64,000 bases of DNA. Source: JBPOFY01 sp051252415. Its GTDB lineage: Bacteria; Verrucomicrobiota; Verrucomicrobiia; Opitutales; Coraliomargaritaceae. Every line of letters begins with the position of its first letter. Position 1 is the first letter of the stretch. A program made the position numbers and the translations under genes. Positions 26,651 to 36,699 of this stretch are shown one piece after another. The stretch is taken from positions 124,001-188,000 of the forward strand of contig JBPOGA010000003.1 in assembly GCA_051252415.1 (NCBI GenBank), given 5' to 3'. The notes beneath the pieces were generated by a model. The model saw only the letters and a list, made by a program, of their open reading frames with translations, had not been told where the DNA came from and searched no databases.

Positions 26651-27847
26651 ATGTTGCGTGTGTTTCCTGTTATCTGTTTATTCTTCTTGGGGGCGTTGCT
26701 CATTGCAGATGAGGTTTCTGAGGTATCCAGTGGTGCGACAGATTTAGCCTATGCGCTTAGCACGCGCTATGCGCCGTATGCGGATTGGGCGAAGGTCTTG
26801 GATGTGGAATTGCTGGCAGCGCATGAGGTGACCTCTTATTGGCGCACGGCGGAAGTGATTCGCTCGACACGTGGGGAAGGTGCCTTGCCTTTGTCGGGGC
26901 TACACCTCGCCTTGGACCCGGGGCATATTGGCGGTAAATGGGCAGCGAGTGAAGGGCGGGATTTTGTGATCGCCGATGGTGACTTTCGTGTGCGCGAGGG
27001 TGAACTTGTCTTAGAGGTGGCGCAGCGTGTTCGTGCTCAATTAGAGGCTTTGGGTGCTGAAGTGACTTTACTACGTGAGTCGCTCGAACCGATTAACACG
27101 AAGACACCCTTAGATTATTTAGAACAAGCGCAGCGCGATGTCCCGCCACCCAAAGATGCTTCCGTTGATGCCTTTACCGACTATGGTCTCGCGTTAAGAA
27201 ATCGAACTATCCATCTAGCAGGTGTGACGGGCGAAATTATCGAACGCGCGCGTGTTGTGAATGAGGACTTGAAGCCTGATGCATTGATATCGCTACATAT
27301 CAATGCCGCTCCGTGGCCTGTCGTGGCGGAGGGTTCACCGTCCGAGAGTGAGTGTGATACGAATGCATTGTCGGAAGAGGGCGAGGTCGCCGCTAAGTCT
27401 CGGTTGCAACTTGTGAATTCGAACCACGTGCATGTTTTGATTTTTGGTTGCTTGAGTGCTGCGGAGTTAGGTTCGCCACATCAACAAGAGCGTTTCATTA
27501 AAAAACTATTGAATGGCAGTGCCGCAGAGGAGCGAGCCCTTGGGCGCGCCTTGGCGGGGGCTTTGATTGATGCGACGCAGTTACCAGCGTCGTTGTATGA
27601 TGGGCAGAATGCGATTCGCTTAGACGCCGATGCGCCTGCAGTGTGGGCGCGAAACTTGATGCTCCTGCGCATGGTGGAGTGCCCGACGGTATTGCTGGAG
27701 CCTTATATTGCGAACTCGAAGCAGGTATATGCGCGTATCCAGGAAGCGCTTGCGGCGCGAGCTAGAGATTGTGAATTGCCGGAAGATGATATTCTCATCG
27801 AGTATACGAATGCAGTCGTCGCAGGTGTGCTGCAAATGTATGAGTGA
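26651..27847 (+). CDS. Secreted N-acetylmuramoyl-L-alanine amidase
   Basis: 398 residues from ATG 26651 (alternative ATG 26627), chosen because a signal peptide then begins at once (MLRVFPVICLFFLGALLIA). Amidase_3 motifs are present: zinc His in LALDPGHIGG, Glu in VREGELVLEVAQRV, and His in ALISLHINA. The late ECPTVLLEPYI supplies the usual catalytic acid region. It cuts the amide bond between MurNAc and the peptide stem in the periplasm. The domain is larger than in AmiC because of insertions (about 220-300). The stop codon lies in a heptamer repeat array. Confidence 0.85.
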   Translation: MLRVFPVICLFFLGALLIADEVSEVSSGATDLAYALSTRYAPYADWAKVLDVELLAAHEVTSYWRTAEVIRSTRGEGALPLSGLHLALDPGHIGGKWAASEGRDFVIADGDFRVREGELVLEVAQRVRAQLEALGAEVTLLRESLEPINTKTPLDYLEQAQRDVPPPKDASVDAFTDYGLALRNRTIHLAGVTGEIIERARVVNEDLKPDALISLHINAAPWPVVAEGSPSESECDTNALSEEGEVAAKSRLQLVNSNHVHVLIFGCLSAAELGSPHQQERFIKKLLNGSAAEERALGRALAGALIDATQLPASLYDGQNAIRLDADAPAVWARNLMLLRMVECPTVLLEPYIANSKQVYARIQEALAARARDCELPEDDILIEYTNAVVAGVLQMYE

Positions 27848-27906
27848 GTAGTGGGTAGTGAGTAGTGGGTAGTGGATAGTGGGTAGTGGATAGTGGGTAG
27901 TTAGTA
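27844..27906. repeat. Heptamer tandem array (GTGGGTA)
   Basis: Nine 7-base units, mainly GTGGGTA with variants GTGAGTA, GTGGATA and GTTAGTA. The array overlaps the amidase stop codon (27845-27847) and runs into the spacer before the protease gene. Confidence 0.85.
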
Positions 27907-27952
27907 GTTGGTCGTGGAATTTCGATGCTTTTGATTGGTAAAGCTTGGGAAT

Positions 27953-28912
27953 ATGGCTTTCATTCCCTCTATGCTTAAATTGGCGATCGTGAGTGTGTGT
28001 TCCTGTGCTGTATTGGCCTCTGCCTCGGCACTTCATTTGATTGAACTTCAATCGGGTGGAGCCGTGCGTGGTGAAATCATCTTGGAGCGTCCTGAAGAGT
28101 ATTTTGTCGATCTTGGTTACGACGTGATTGAGGTGCCCAAGACGTCGGTAAAGTCATTGAAGACTGTGGATGCACAGACGGGTGAGATGGTGACGCTGGC
28201 GGAGTCGAAAACCTTGTATTCCGTTTCCGATACACAAGGAGATCAACCTGTGCGTGAGTGGGTGGGGCAACTCGGTGAGGCCGTCGCGCTAGTGCAAACA
28301 CCGACGGGTTTAGGTTCGGGCTTTGTGATACATGAGGATGGTTATTTGGTGACGAATGATCACGTGATTGCGGGTGAGCATAAGATTTCCGTGACCATTT
28401 TTGAGCAAGGTAAACGTGAACTCTCGAAAGTGACTTATGATAATGTTCGTATCGTCGCCACCAGCTCCGAGCTAGATCTCGCGCTGTTGAAAATCGAAAC
28501 CGACACTGATACAAAACCGTTCCAGGTGGCGAACCTCGCTGCGGTCGATGAAGGCTTGAGCGAAGGGCAGACGGTATTTGCGATTGGTAGCCCGTTGGGT
28601 TTGGACCGAACTGTTTCGCAAGGCATTATCAGTGTGGCGAATCGTGTGATAAATGGACGTCTCTATTTACAGACGACAACGCAGATCAACCCTGGGAATT
28701 CAGGTGGGCCGTTGTTTAATTTAAAAGGCGAAGTCGTCGGAGTGAATAATATGAAGATCGCGGCCGTTGGTGCTGAAGGCTTGGGCTTTTCAATTTCGTC
28801 GCGCGTCTTGAAGTCGTTTTTAGACAATCGCGATGCCTATGCTTTTGATCCGCGCAATCCGAATGCGGGCTTCCGCTATTTATCTCCCCCGAAGATGAGT
28901 CCTAGCAAGTAG
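27953..28912 (+). CDS. Secreted trypsin-like serine protease (S1C/DegP-like, no PDZ)
   Basis: 319 residues from ATG 27953 (a TTG at 27935 is less likely), signal peptide (MLKLAIVSVCSCAVLASASA). The triad is His in YLVTNDHVI, Asp in SSELDLALLK, and Ser in INPGNSGGPLF. An N-terminal beta-rich segment (about 30-95) precedes the protease, and there is no C-terminal PDZ domain, so it is not a full DegP. Probable envelope protease. It opens a same-strand group with two large secreted proteins. Confidence 0.88.
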   Translation: MAFIPSMLKLAIVSVCSCAVLASASALHLIELQSGGAVRGEIILERPEEYFVDLGYDVIEVPKTSVKSLKTVDAQTGEMVTLAESKTLYSVSDTQGDQPVREWVGQLGEAVALVQTPTGLGSGFVIHEDGYLVTNDHVIAGEHKISVTIFEQGKRELSKVTYDNVRIVATSSELDLALLKIETDTDTKPFQVANLAAVDEGLSEGQTVFAIGSPLGLDRTVSQGIISVANRVINGRLYLQTTTQINPGNSGGPLFNLKGEVVGVNNMKIAAVGAEGLGFSISSRVLKSFLDNRDAYAFDPRNPNAGFRYLSPPKMSPSK

Positions 28913-28946
28913 TTTGGCTGCCTCTAAAAGAAACGATTAAATTATT

Positions 28947-30746
28947 ATGATGAAGGAATTTTTACGTCTAAGTGTTATTGTGTCCAGTGCGGTTGCGCTG
29001 GGCCTATCGACGAGTCATGCCTCTGAGGGGGGCTTGGCAGAATATATTGAGCCAGATGCTCAAGTTGTTGTTTCTATACGAGATATCGGGGAGACGCTCG
29101 AAGACTGGAAGGCACATCCTATCGCGAAGATTATTGAGGACGAGGGGTTGCAAGAGCTATTTGCTGCGCTCTCTGAGGATGAGGTAGATAATACAGATGA
29201 TCGCGATGCATTCTCTGGGTTCCTAGAAGATGAGTTTGACCTTACAAAGGATGCATTTTTTGAGATGTTTAACGGATCCGTTAGCTTTACTCTCTATGAT
29301 CTAAGTGGTATCTTCTTGGAGCTTACCAAAGAACCCGAGGCATTGCTCATTGCGGAGTTTTCTGGTGATCCAGAGCAAGTGGATGAATTCATGCGCTTTC
29401 AATTTGAGCGCAATGCAAACAAGCAGAAGGCGATTAATCCATTGATGGAGCATGTGCTCATTGAGGAGTCGTTTATGGGAGAGGTGCTTTATCTCGATGA
29501 GACTTTCGATGGAGAGGAAACGTATTTTGAAAATGGTTACGCGCTAGTGGATGATTATTTTCTGTTTGGTCATGATAAACGCCTACGCAATACAATTGAA
29601 TTGATTAAGGAGGGTGGGGATTCGCTGGCACAATCGGATATATATGCACGTGCCATGGAGCAGTCCAGTCGTGGTGATTTGCGAGTTTACTGTAATGTGA
29701 GTGCCCTCGTCGCGCCTTTGAATGAAGCGCTTTTGAAAAAGCCGAATCTAGGTTTTTTGACGACGTTTGGTGTGACTGGTCAGAGTTTGATGGATGCGCT
29801 ATCTCTGGCGTCGATGGAGGGCTATTTCATGGACCTTGAATTAGTCGAAGATGCGGTGCGTATGCATGGTGGATTACTTTATACTGAGAAGAAGGGGATA
29901 CTGCAGTTGTTGACGTATCGTGATGAGAATCTGCCTGAGGCATCGTATGTGCCTACTGGTGTCTTGGCGTCGTCAATTTCGACATTTGATATGAGTGCGA
30001 TGTTGAAGGAGTTAGAGCAAGTTTTGGCTGTAGCTAGCCCGACTGTTCCAATGCTATTTGACCTTCAACTACAGCTCATGAAAACGAACACAGGGATTGA
30101 TTTACGCACTTCGCTTTTAGAAAACTTGAATGGTGATTTTGTGTCACTTTCGGCGCTGCGAGAATCAGGGATGGGCGCGGATTTTCCGCTCAGTGAGCAG
30201 CTGTATGTAATAGATGTGCAAGATTCGGAGACACTCTCCCAAGCGCTTGAAGCTTTTAAAGATCTGGTGCCGGGGATGCGTGACATGCTGCAAACTCAAG
30301 AATACGAAGGGGAGACGATCCATACCATTAAGGCGACGCCAAATCCTCAACAGCCTGATACACCATTGAATGATGTTAGCTATGTAATCACTCGATCGAA
30401 ATTCATCGTGAACGTCGGCGGCTTGGGGCTCCTGCATGATGTGTTGAAGCGTATGGCGAGCTCGGATCGTGGCTTTTGGCAAATGGAGGAAACAGAGCAG
30501 ATGTTTGATCGCGTTGCTGATGCGAATCCGGTAGCACGTTCTTATGTAGATTTGGAGCAAATGGTGAAACCCGTGCTGCAATCATTGTTACAAGCTACAA
30601 ATATGAGTGGTGTCGGCCCTAAGGTCGATCCCTCTAAAATACCAACGAGTTTGAATGCACCTTGGAGCGTGGTTTCGGAGAGCAACGAATCAGAAGACGG
30701 TATCTTTACACGCGTTATGCTGATTCAAAGAGAGGACGATGAATGA
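28947..30746 (+). CDS. Large secreted hypothetical protein
   Basis: 599 residues with a signal peptide (LRLSVIVSSAVALGLSTSHA). The mature start AEYIEPDAQVVVSIRDI, the FFEMFNGSVSFTL block and the later LLENLNGDFVSLSAL resemble large bacterial proteins sometimes annotated DUF3352, but the match is tentative. No enzymatic motif. The last codons overlap the next gene's start (ATGA), implying translational coupling with the FG-GAP protein. Co-location with the protease may mean a shared envelope role. Confidence 0.65.
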   Translation: MMKEFLRLSVIVSSAVALGLSTSHASEGGLAEYIEPDAQVVVSIRDIGETLEDWKAHPIAKIIEDEGLQELFAALSEDEVDNTDDRDAFSGFLEDEFDLTKDAFFEMFNGSVSFTLYDLSGIFLELTKEPEALLIAEFSGDPEQVDEFMRFQFERNANKQKAINPLMEHVLIEESFMGEVLYLDETFDGEETYFENGYALVDDYFLFGHDKRLRNTIELIKEGGDSLAQSDIYARAMEQSSRGDLRVYCNVSALVAPLNEALLKKPNLGFLTTFGVTGQSLMDALSLASMEGYFMDLELVEDAVRMHGGLLYTEKKGILQLLTYRDENLPEASYVPTGVLASSISTFDMSAMLKELEQVLAVASPTVPMLFDLQLQLMKTNTGIDLRTSLLENLNGDFVSLSALRESGMGADFPLSEQLYVIDVQDSETLSQALEAFKDLVPGMRDMLQTQEYEGETIHTIKATPNPQQPDTPLNDVSYVITRSKFIVNVGGLGLLHDVLKRMASSDRGFWQMEETEQMFDRVADANPVARSYVDLEQMVKPVLQSLLQATNMSGVGPKVDPSKIPTSLNAPWSVVSESNESEDGIFTRVMLIQREDDE

Positions 30747-33049
30747 AACCATATCTAGCACTTACGGCGGCGTTGCTTGGTTCGGCTTGTAGCTTAGTTG
30801 CTAGCGACAAGCTTTCCTTTGCTGGGCCAGAAGTTCTGAAGCTGGATTGGAACACGCGTTCGTTGAATGTGAGTGACCTCAATGAAGACGGCTTGAATGA
30901 CCTAGCGTTAATCAATCAAGATACTGCCCAGATTGAGTTTTTGCTGCAGCGTTCTAGTGCGACGGATCCGGGGAATGGCAAAAAACGATTGAGTCGAAAT
31001 CGTTGGGAGCCAGTGCTAGAAGATGCTCGGTTTGATACGGAAGGTGTGGCGGTTGGCTTTCCAGTTTTTGACCTCGCGCTTGGTGATTTAAATGGCGATG
31101 GCCTAGATGATATGGCTTACACCGCGCGTGAGGTGCCATTGACTGTTCGCTACCAAAGTAAGGCGGGGCAATGGACGGAGCTTCGTGAGTTTGATGATTT
31201 TGAAGCCTTAGGCTGGACGAGCACCGTGAAGATCGAAGATCTGAATGGTGATGGGCGCGCCGAATTAGTCGTCATCGCCGCAGATGGCATTCGCACTTAT
31301 ACACATGATAAAAAAGGTCGCATGCTTGATCCCGACTTGTGTTATCTGACCGGTGAGAATCCACACAATTTGATGCTGGTAGATATTAATGATGATCGGC
31401 TCACAGATATCTTATATATCAGTTCAAGCGGCAAGCAGTCGTTGGCCTATCGTCAGCAGTTAAAGAATGGTGGGTTTGGTCCAGAGCGTCGTTTTCTGTT
31501 TGATCGCCCAGTGCGTAAGGTCTTGGCGATGCCTAAGTCAGCGAAGCAGCCGATTCAGTTTTGTGCTGTGGATTCACGCAGCGGTAGCTTGGAGTTTTTT
31601 GGACTACATTTGAGCAAGGCGAAAGGCAACGCAGATACTTTAGCAACGCAGCCCGAGATATATCCAATCTTTAGCAAAGGAAGGAATTCTGCGAGTTACA
31701 CGATGAGTGACTTGGATGGTGATGGTGATGAAGATTTACTAGTGGCAAATCCAAACGAAGCTGAAGTCGTGCTGTTCTTAAAAGAACGTGTTGGATATGC
31801 GGCACCCAAACGGTTCCCCTCGTTTTCGGCTGTGGCATCTATGGCGAGTGGTCGATTCTTTGACGAGAAGGCGGCGCAAATCGTAATAGTCAGTGCGGAC
31901 GAGAAAACTGTCGGTATCAGCGCGATGGGGCGTGGCGGTCGAATTGTTTTTCCTAAAGCACTGCAGTTTGAGATCGGTGAACCGATCGTTTGCGAAGCAA
32001 TTGATCTCGATCAAGATGGCTTTGATGAATTGGCGCTCATTCATAGTGAAAAAAATAAGTATACGCTCACGGTTTTGCGTCCGTCAAACCGCGCGGATTT
32101 AAGAGGCGCTTGGGAGCTCTTTACCGAGTTAAAATTAGACGCCGCGAAAAGAAAACCGTCGGCAATCAAGGTGCTCGATATTTTTGATAAGACTTCTGCG
32201 GGCTTGATGGTCTTTGTGCCTCGGGAGGCTCCATTACTTTATCGAACGACTTCGGAGGCCGTTAATCAACTCGAAGAATTGGGCCCAGATTCTACGGTTC
32301 GCCAAAATTTGTTAAAGGACATTAATCCTGCACAAGTGAGCTGTTTTGATCTGGATGGTGATGGTCAAAATGAATTAGTTGTCGGCCGAGAAGGCTATGC
32401 GAGAGCACTTAAAGTGGTGGGCGATGATTTAGAAATGGTTGACCAGTTTAACGCGCGTAGTGGTGAGCATGTGGTATCGGCGGTAATTCCAGTCTTCAAT
32501 GGAGGCGTTGTGGATCAGTTGCTGTTTTACGTATCTGGTGTTGGTGAACTTCAACTACTGCATAAAGATGGGGATGGTGTTTTTCGTTATGTGAAATCTG
32601 AGAATGTTGGGCAAATCGAAATTATTGGCTGGGCCGAAATTCAGAACACCGCGGGAGGAGGGGATTTTATATTCTTTGGAGATTCGCAATTCTGGTATTT
32701 GCCAGCGAGTGTTGATCGATGGACTAAGGAGGTGGACGATAGTTATGAAACCGAACTTGAAGGGGTGCATTACACGCACGTAGAAGCAGCAGATTTTAAT
32801 GATGATGGTAGCTTGGAGCTAATCGTAGTGGATGGTCAGAAGCATGTAGTTGAGCTGCTGTCGCATGTGGCTGGCGAATGGCAGAGCCAAATGTATTGGG
32901 AAGTCTTCGAACAGAATATGCACTATCAAGGCCGGACAGGCGCACAATTGGAGCCTCGTCAGACAATTGTCGCGGATCTCACTGGAGATGGGCTGGTTGA
33001 TTTTGCTTTCTTAATTCACGATAGAGTGTTGTTTTATCCGCAGGAATGA
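30743..33049 (+). CDS. Secreted FG-GAP/VCBS repeat protein
   Basis: 768 residues, signal peptide (MKPYLALTAALLGSACSLVA). At least nine Ca-binding-like loops of the type DLNGDGLDD are spread through the chain: DLNEDGLND, DLNGDGRAE, DINDDRLTD, DLDGDGDED, DLDQDGFDE, DLDGDGQNE, DFNDDGSLE, DLTGDGLVD. They mark a beta-propeller repeat (FG-GAP/VCBS). Likely extracellular or periplasmic, adhesive or scaffold-like; no catalytic site. Its ATG overlaps the preceding stop. Confidence 0.85.
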   Translation: MKPYLALTAALLGSACSLVASDKLSFAGPEVLKLDWNTRSLNVSDLNEDGLNDLALINQDTAQIEFLLQRSSATDPGNGKKRLSRNRWEPVLEDARFDTEGVAVGFPVFDLALGDLNGDGLDDMAYTAREVPLTVRYQSKAGQWTELREFDDFEALGWTSTVKIEDLNGDGRAELVVIAADGIRTYTHDKKGRMLDPDLCYLTGENPHNLMLVDINDDRLTDILYISSSGKQSLAYRQQLKNGGFGPERRFLFDRPVRKVLAMPKSAKQPIQFCAVDSRSGSLEFFGLHLSKAKGNADTLATQPEIYPIFSKGRNSASYTMSDLDGDGDEDLLVANPNEAEVVLFLKERVGYAAPKRFPSFSAVASMASGRFFDEKAAQIVIVSADEKTVGISAMGRGGRIVFPKALQFEIGEPIVCEAIDLDQDGFDELALIHSEKNKYTLTVLRPSNRADLRGAWELFTELKLDAAKRKPSAIKVLDIFDKTSAGLMVFVPREAPLLYRTTSEAVNQLEELGPDSTVRQNLLKDINPAQVSCFDLDGDGQNELVVGREGYARALKVVGDDLEMVDQFNARSGEHVVSAVIPVFNGGVVDQLLFYVSGVGELQLLHKDGDGVFRYVKSENVGQIEIIGWAEIQNTAGGGDFIFFGDSQFWYLPASVDRWTKEVDDSYETELEGVHYTHVEAADFNDDGSLELIVVDGQKHVVELLSHVAGEWQSQMYWEVFEQNMHYQGRTGAQLEPRQTIVADLTGDGLVDFAFLIHDRVLFYPQE

Positions 33050-33121
33050 ATTTTTCGAGCCAGAGTCGTGAGTCTAAGGTAGTTACTATCGGTTTACCTA
33101 ATTGTCATACATAGTTGGTAT

Positions 33122-35464
33122 ATGCGTATATCGACTAAAATTATGATATCCTTGTTGGTCGCTTTAGTGATCTTTGCGCTCTTTTTGGGTTTGAGTCGCT
33201 ACACGATGTCTCTAATCGAGAAGCAGGGAGAGCACTTGATACAAGTGAATGAGCTTTCTCGAGATATTTCCAATGTCGTGATTGGGGATCGAACCTTTCA
33301 AGATCGTATGACTGGTGCATCGTATGTTGAAGCATCGTTAGAGACGACGCGGGGGACATTGGATCGCCTGCAAGCGGGCTCAAATGAAGTCGAATCACAA
33401 TTCATCGGTGTGATGTTGGAGCGTGTGGACGAGTTCTCAGATGTTTTTCGGCAGTTAGTGACAAGCACCGAATTCTTAGATCAATTAGACCATAGTGTTC
33501 GAGATAAGGTGCTGCGTTTTAGTGTGATGCATCTAGAGATGCAGAAACGTATGGATGCGGTTCACGAGGAGTTGCATGATGTGGATGCTGCCCAGGTGGA
33601 TCGTGAGCGTCAGGAAGCCGTTGAGATGTTTTCGCTAGAACATGCAAAGTTGTGGGGCTGGCTAAATCGCGCAATTAGCGTGATCGATCGAGATCTTATT
33701 ATTAACGACGATCTAGAAGGTTTTAACGAAAACTTCGAAATATCTAGAAAGGCCTACGAAGCGAATTTAGTGAAATTAAAAATGTATGCTTCAGCTACCG
33801 AAATGCCACAAGTCGGAGGCTACTTAATTGCGTTGGACGAACTGTTGCTCGATCTGCGAACTGTTGCGATTGAGTATACAGTATCTGCAAAAGTGGAGGC
33901 GGAGGCTGCGGAACTACTCGATGAGCACGGTGAGTATTTACGTCATATGGTGGATCAACTTGCTGAGCAAAGTTCGGAGAAGAGTGATCGGTTGTCGGCA
34001 AACTTAAACCTTATTTTTTGGCTGTCCGTTGTGCTTTTGCTTTTTGGTTCGATTGCACTGCTTGTTTGGCTTTCATTGAGTATTACCCGCCCATTGTCTC
34101 AATTGGCTAGTAACTTTAAGGAAGTCGCGAGTGGTAACTTTAATTTGCAGATCTCAGCCGATGGAAAGAGTGAGTTAGATGATTTGGCTCGGGCTTTCAA
34201 TGACATGACAGATAAGCTACGTCGGAGCTATGGTGAGGTGGAAGATAAGGTGCGCCAACGCACAAAGGAATTACAGCTAGCGACTGTTCAATCGAAGAAA
34301 TTGGCTGATGCTGCTCAAGAAGCTAATTTAGCTAAAAGTGCTTTCCTTGCGACCATGAGTCATGAAATCCGCACCCCGCTCAATTCGATTATCGGGTTTA
34401 GTGAGATGTTGGAAGATACGCCGTTGGATGATGATCAACGTGAGGACCTTGCGACTATTCGTATGTCTGGTGGAATTTTGCTCGATTTGATTAATGAGAT
34501 TTTAGATTTATCGAAAATTGAAGCGGGGAAGGTGCATATGGAGGTCACTCCCGTGAACTTGTCTGGGATATTACAAGAGGTTGTTAGTCTCTTCCGTTTA
34601 AATGCAGAGGCGCGTGGTATACGTATAAATGTAGAGTTGGCACCCGATGTCGATGAACCGGTGATTAGTGATCGAACGCGTTTGCAGCAGGTGCTGAACA
34701 ACCTTTTGAGCAACGCTGTTAAGTTTACTGAAAAGGGGGAGATTTTTGTAAAGCATTGGAAAGAAGATCACGGCGAAGCATCAGGAGCACGTTATTACTT
34801 CGCCGTCCGCGATACTGGTGTTGGCATCCCTGAAGATAAATTGGACGAAATATTCTTGGCATTTACACAGGCGGATTCTTCGACGACCCGTAAGTATGGT
34901 GGCACTGGTTTAGGTTTAGCAATTAGTTCACGCTTGGTCGAATTACTTGGCGGTGAGATTACTGTGGAAAGTCATGAAGGTTCAGGTAGCACGTTCACAT
35001 TTTTCATCAGATCTTTAGTTGAATCCGTAGCGCGTGTGAACAAGCGGCATGTGTTGCCCCATGATGAGCTTGCCTTCAAAGACTTACCTAAAGTCCTCAT
35101 TGTAGAGGATGATGTCGCCAATTATACTTTAGCAGATAAAATTCTCGGGCGGTTCGGTTTGTCTGCCGATTGGGCGAGAAATGGAATTGATGCGGTCGAT
35201 GCCGTTCAAAGCGGGGACTATGACATCGTCTATATGGATTTACAAATGCCTAAGATGGATGGTGTATCTGCTGTTAGGAAATTTAAAGAACTCGGCTTGA
35301 AAAAAATGCCCTATATTATTGCGCTTACTGCGAACGCTTTGGAAGAAAGTAGGGCAGCCTGTATGGCAGTCGGCATGCAAGATTTCGTTACTAAGCCAGT
35401 GTCGAAGGAGATGATAAAAGCTTCCTTAATCCGCTTTCAGCAAGCGGATGCGATAACTTCTTAG
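33122..35464 (+). CDS. Membrane hybrid sensor histidine kinase
   Basis: 780 residues. A membrane helix at about 7-27, an extracytoplasmic helical sensor (about 30-295), a second helix (about 298-321) and a HAMP linker (ITRPLSQLASNFKEVASGNF). A HisKA box follows (SHEIRTPLNSIIGFSEML, His414), then a HATPase with NLLSNAVKFTEKG, DTGVGIPEDKLDEIF and GGTGLGLAIS. A C-terminal receiver has Asp706 in YMDLQMPKMDG and the Lys in VTKPV. No response regulator lies next to it, so output likely passes through the receiver to a distant partner. It lies 72 bases after the FG-GAP gene. Its stop overlaps the stop of namZ. Confidence 0.92.
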   Translation: MRISTKIMISLLVALVIFALFLGLSRYTMSLIEKQGEHLIQVNELSRDISNVVIGDRTFQDRMTGASYVEASLETTRGTLDRLQAGSNEVESQFIGVMLERVDEFSDVFRQLVTSTEFLDQLDHSVRDKVLRFSVMHLEMQKRMDAVHEELHDVDAAQVDRERQEAVEMFSLEHAKLWGWLNRAISVIDRDLIINDDLEGFNENFEISRKAYEANLVKLKMYASATEMPQVGGYLIALDELLLDLRTVAIEYTVSAKVEAEAAELLDEHGEYLRHMVDQLAEQSSEKSDRLSANLNLIFWLSVVLLLFGSIALLVWLSLSITRPLSQLASNFKEVASGNFNLQISADGKSELDDLARAFNDMTDKLRRSYGEVEDKVRQRTKELQLATVQSKKLADAAQEANLAKSAFLATMSHEIRTPLNSIIGFSEMLEDTPLDDDQREDLATIRMSGGILLDLINEILDLSKIEAGKVHMEVTPVNLSGILQEVVSLFRLNAEARGIRINVELAPDVDEPVISDRTRLQQVLNNLLSNAVKFTEKGEIFVKHWKEDHGEASGARYYFAVRDTGVGIPEDKLDEIFLAFTQADSSTTRKYGGTGLGLAISSRLVELLGGEITVESHEGSGSTFTFFIRSLVESVARVNKRHVLPHDELAFKDLPKVLIVEDDVANYTLADKILGRFGLSADWARNGIDAVDAVQSGDYDIVYMDLQMPKMDGVSAVRKFKELGLKKMPYIIALTANALEESRAACMAVGMQDFVTKPVSKEMIKASLIRFQQADAITS

Positions 35465-36699
35465 TAGAGCCAAAAGCGCTTAGCAGACGCTTGAAACTGT
35501 GACGCTTGTCCCGACCATTGGTTTACAAACGCATCAACGCGTGACTGTGCGCCGCGTTGTTGAAGCTCATTCCACCATGCTGTGCTGCCCACGTGTTTAT
35601 TGAATAGTGCTGGATTTTTCACACTGTGAAATGGGTTTGAGGACGACCATGCTGCTGCAATTTGCATCATATGAAAACTGATTTCAGTCGGGCGAACACG
35701 GCTCCAATCTTTAACGCCAATATAGACACCAGTCACTGGGGCACCCGCCGCACTTTGCGTTTTCATGGTTTTATAGGAAAGCCCTGGAATGTTCTTTGCT
35801 TTAAGTGCTTGGAGCACTTGCTCGGGTGATTTTCCTTTAAAGCGCAACAAGCGAAAGGGATAGGGGGTGCCGATACCGTGACTGAAGCCACCTTCTTGAG
35901 CGCCAAGTCCAGTCATTGCGTAGCCGAGCACAGCAGAGAGATCAGGGATGTAGGGAGAGGTCGGTACCCAGCGTAAGCCTGTTTCTGGCCACAACATGTC
36001 ACGTCGCCAGCCTCTCATCGGGATGACTGTGAGCTTTCCTTTCTTGCGCACAGAGTCGGGCACTTCCATCCACCCCGGTGTATGTTTTGCAATACGTGCA
36101 AGCTCACCAATCGTTAAGCCATGAACGTATGGCACATGAAACGCGCCGACGTAGCTACGCCATTGTTTATCAAGCGGCGGACCATCGACTTTGAGGCCGC
36201 CGAGTGGGTTCGGGCGATCGAGTACGATAACTTCTTTATTGGATGCAAAGCAGGCCTCCATTGCGTAACGCATACAGCTGACATAGGTGTAAGAGCGCAC
36301 ACCGACATCTTGAAGGTCAATTACCAGCACATCGATATTGGCTAGCATAATAGGCTCAGGCTTGCGGTATTTTCCGTAAAGTGAGAAGACGGGGAGGTTG
36401 GTGCGCGGGTCGATTTTGTCTTTGACGGGGACGTTGGCTTTCTCGTTACCATAGATGCCGTGCTCGGGGCCAAACAGTGTGACGAGCCGGACGTTATTTG
36501 CTCTACGGAGCACATCTATTGTGCTTTCACCATTGCGATTCACACCAGCAGGGTGCGTGAGCAGCCCAACATTTTTTCCTTGGAGGGCGCGAAACCCTGT
36601 TTGCTCCAATACGTCGATGCCGAGATAAATGCGCTCGGCTTGGCTGGTTGCTGCAGCGCTGAATAGGCAAATGAAAAGTAGGCTAAGGTATTTAAGCAT
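35461..36699 (-). CDS. namZ: Exo-beta-N-acetylmuramidase NamZ (DUF1343)
   Basis: 412 residues from ATG 36699, giving an immediate signal peptide (MLKYLSLLFICLFSAAATSQ). The longer upstream reading would lie inside the DUF2062 gene. Family blocks include GKNVGLLTHPAGV, TLFGPEHGIYG, DLQDVGVRSYTY, VLDRPNPLGG, VPYVHGLTIGELA, and TSPYIPDL. These proteins release MurNAc from the ends of peptidoglycan fragments. Likely periplasmic, in wall recycling. The start overlaps the DUF2062 stop by 8 bases, suggesting coupling. Confidence 0.87.
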   Translation of the reverse strand: MLKYLSLLFICLFSAAATSQAERIYLGIDVLEQTGFRALQGKNVGLLTHPAGVNRNGESTIDVLRRANNVRLVTLFGPEHGIYGNEKANVPVKDKIDPRTNLPVFSLYGKYRKPEPIMLANIDVLVIDLQDVGVRSYTYVSCMRYAMEACFASNKEVIVLDRPNPLGGLKVDGPPLDKQWRSYVGAFHVPYVHGLTIGELARIAKHTPGWMEVPDSVRKKGKLTVIPMRGWRRDMLWPETGLRWVPTSPYIPDLSAVLGYAMTGLGAQEGGFSHGIGTPYPFRLLRFKGKSPEQVLQALKAKNIPGLSYKTMKTQSAAGAPVTGVYIGVKDWSRVRPTEISFHMMQIAAAWSSSNPFHSVKNPALFNKHVGSTAWWNELQQRGAQSRVDAFVNQWSGQASQFQASAKRFWLY

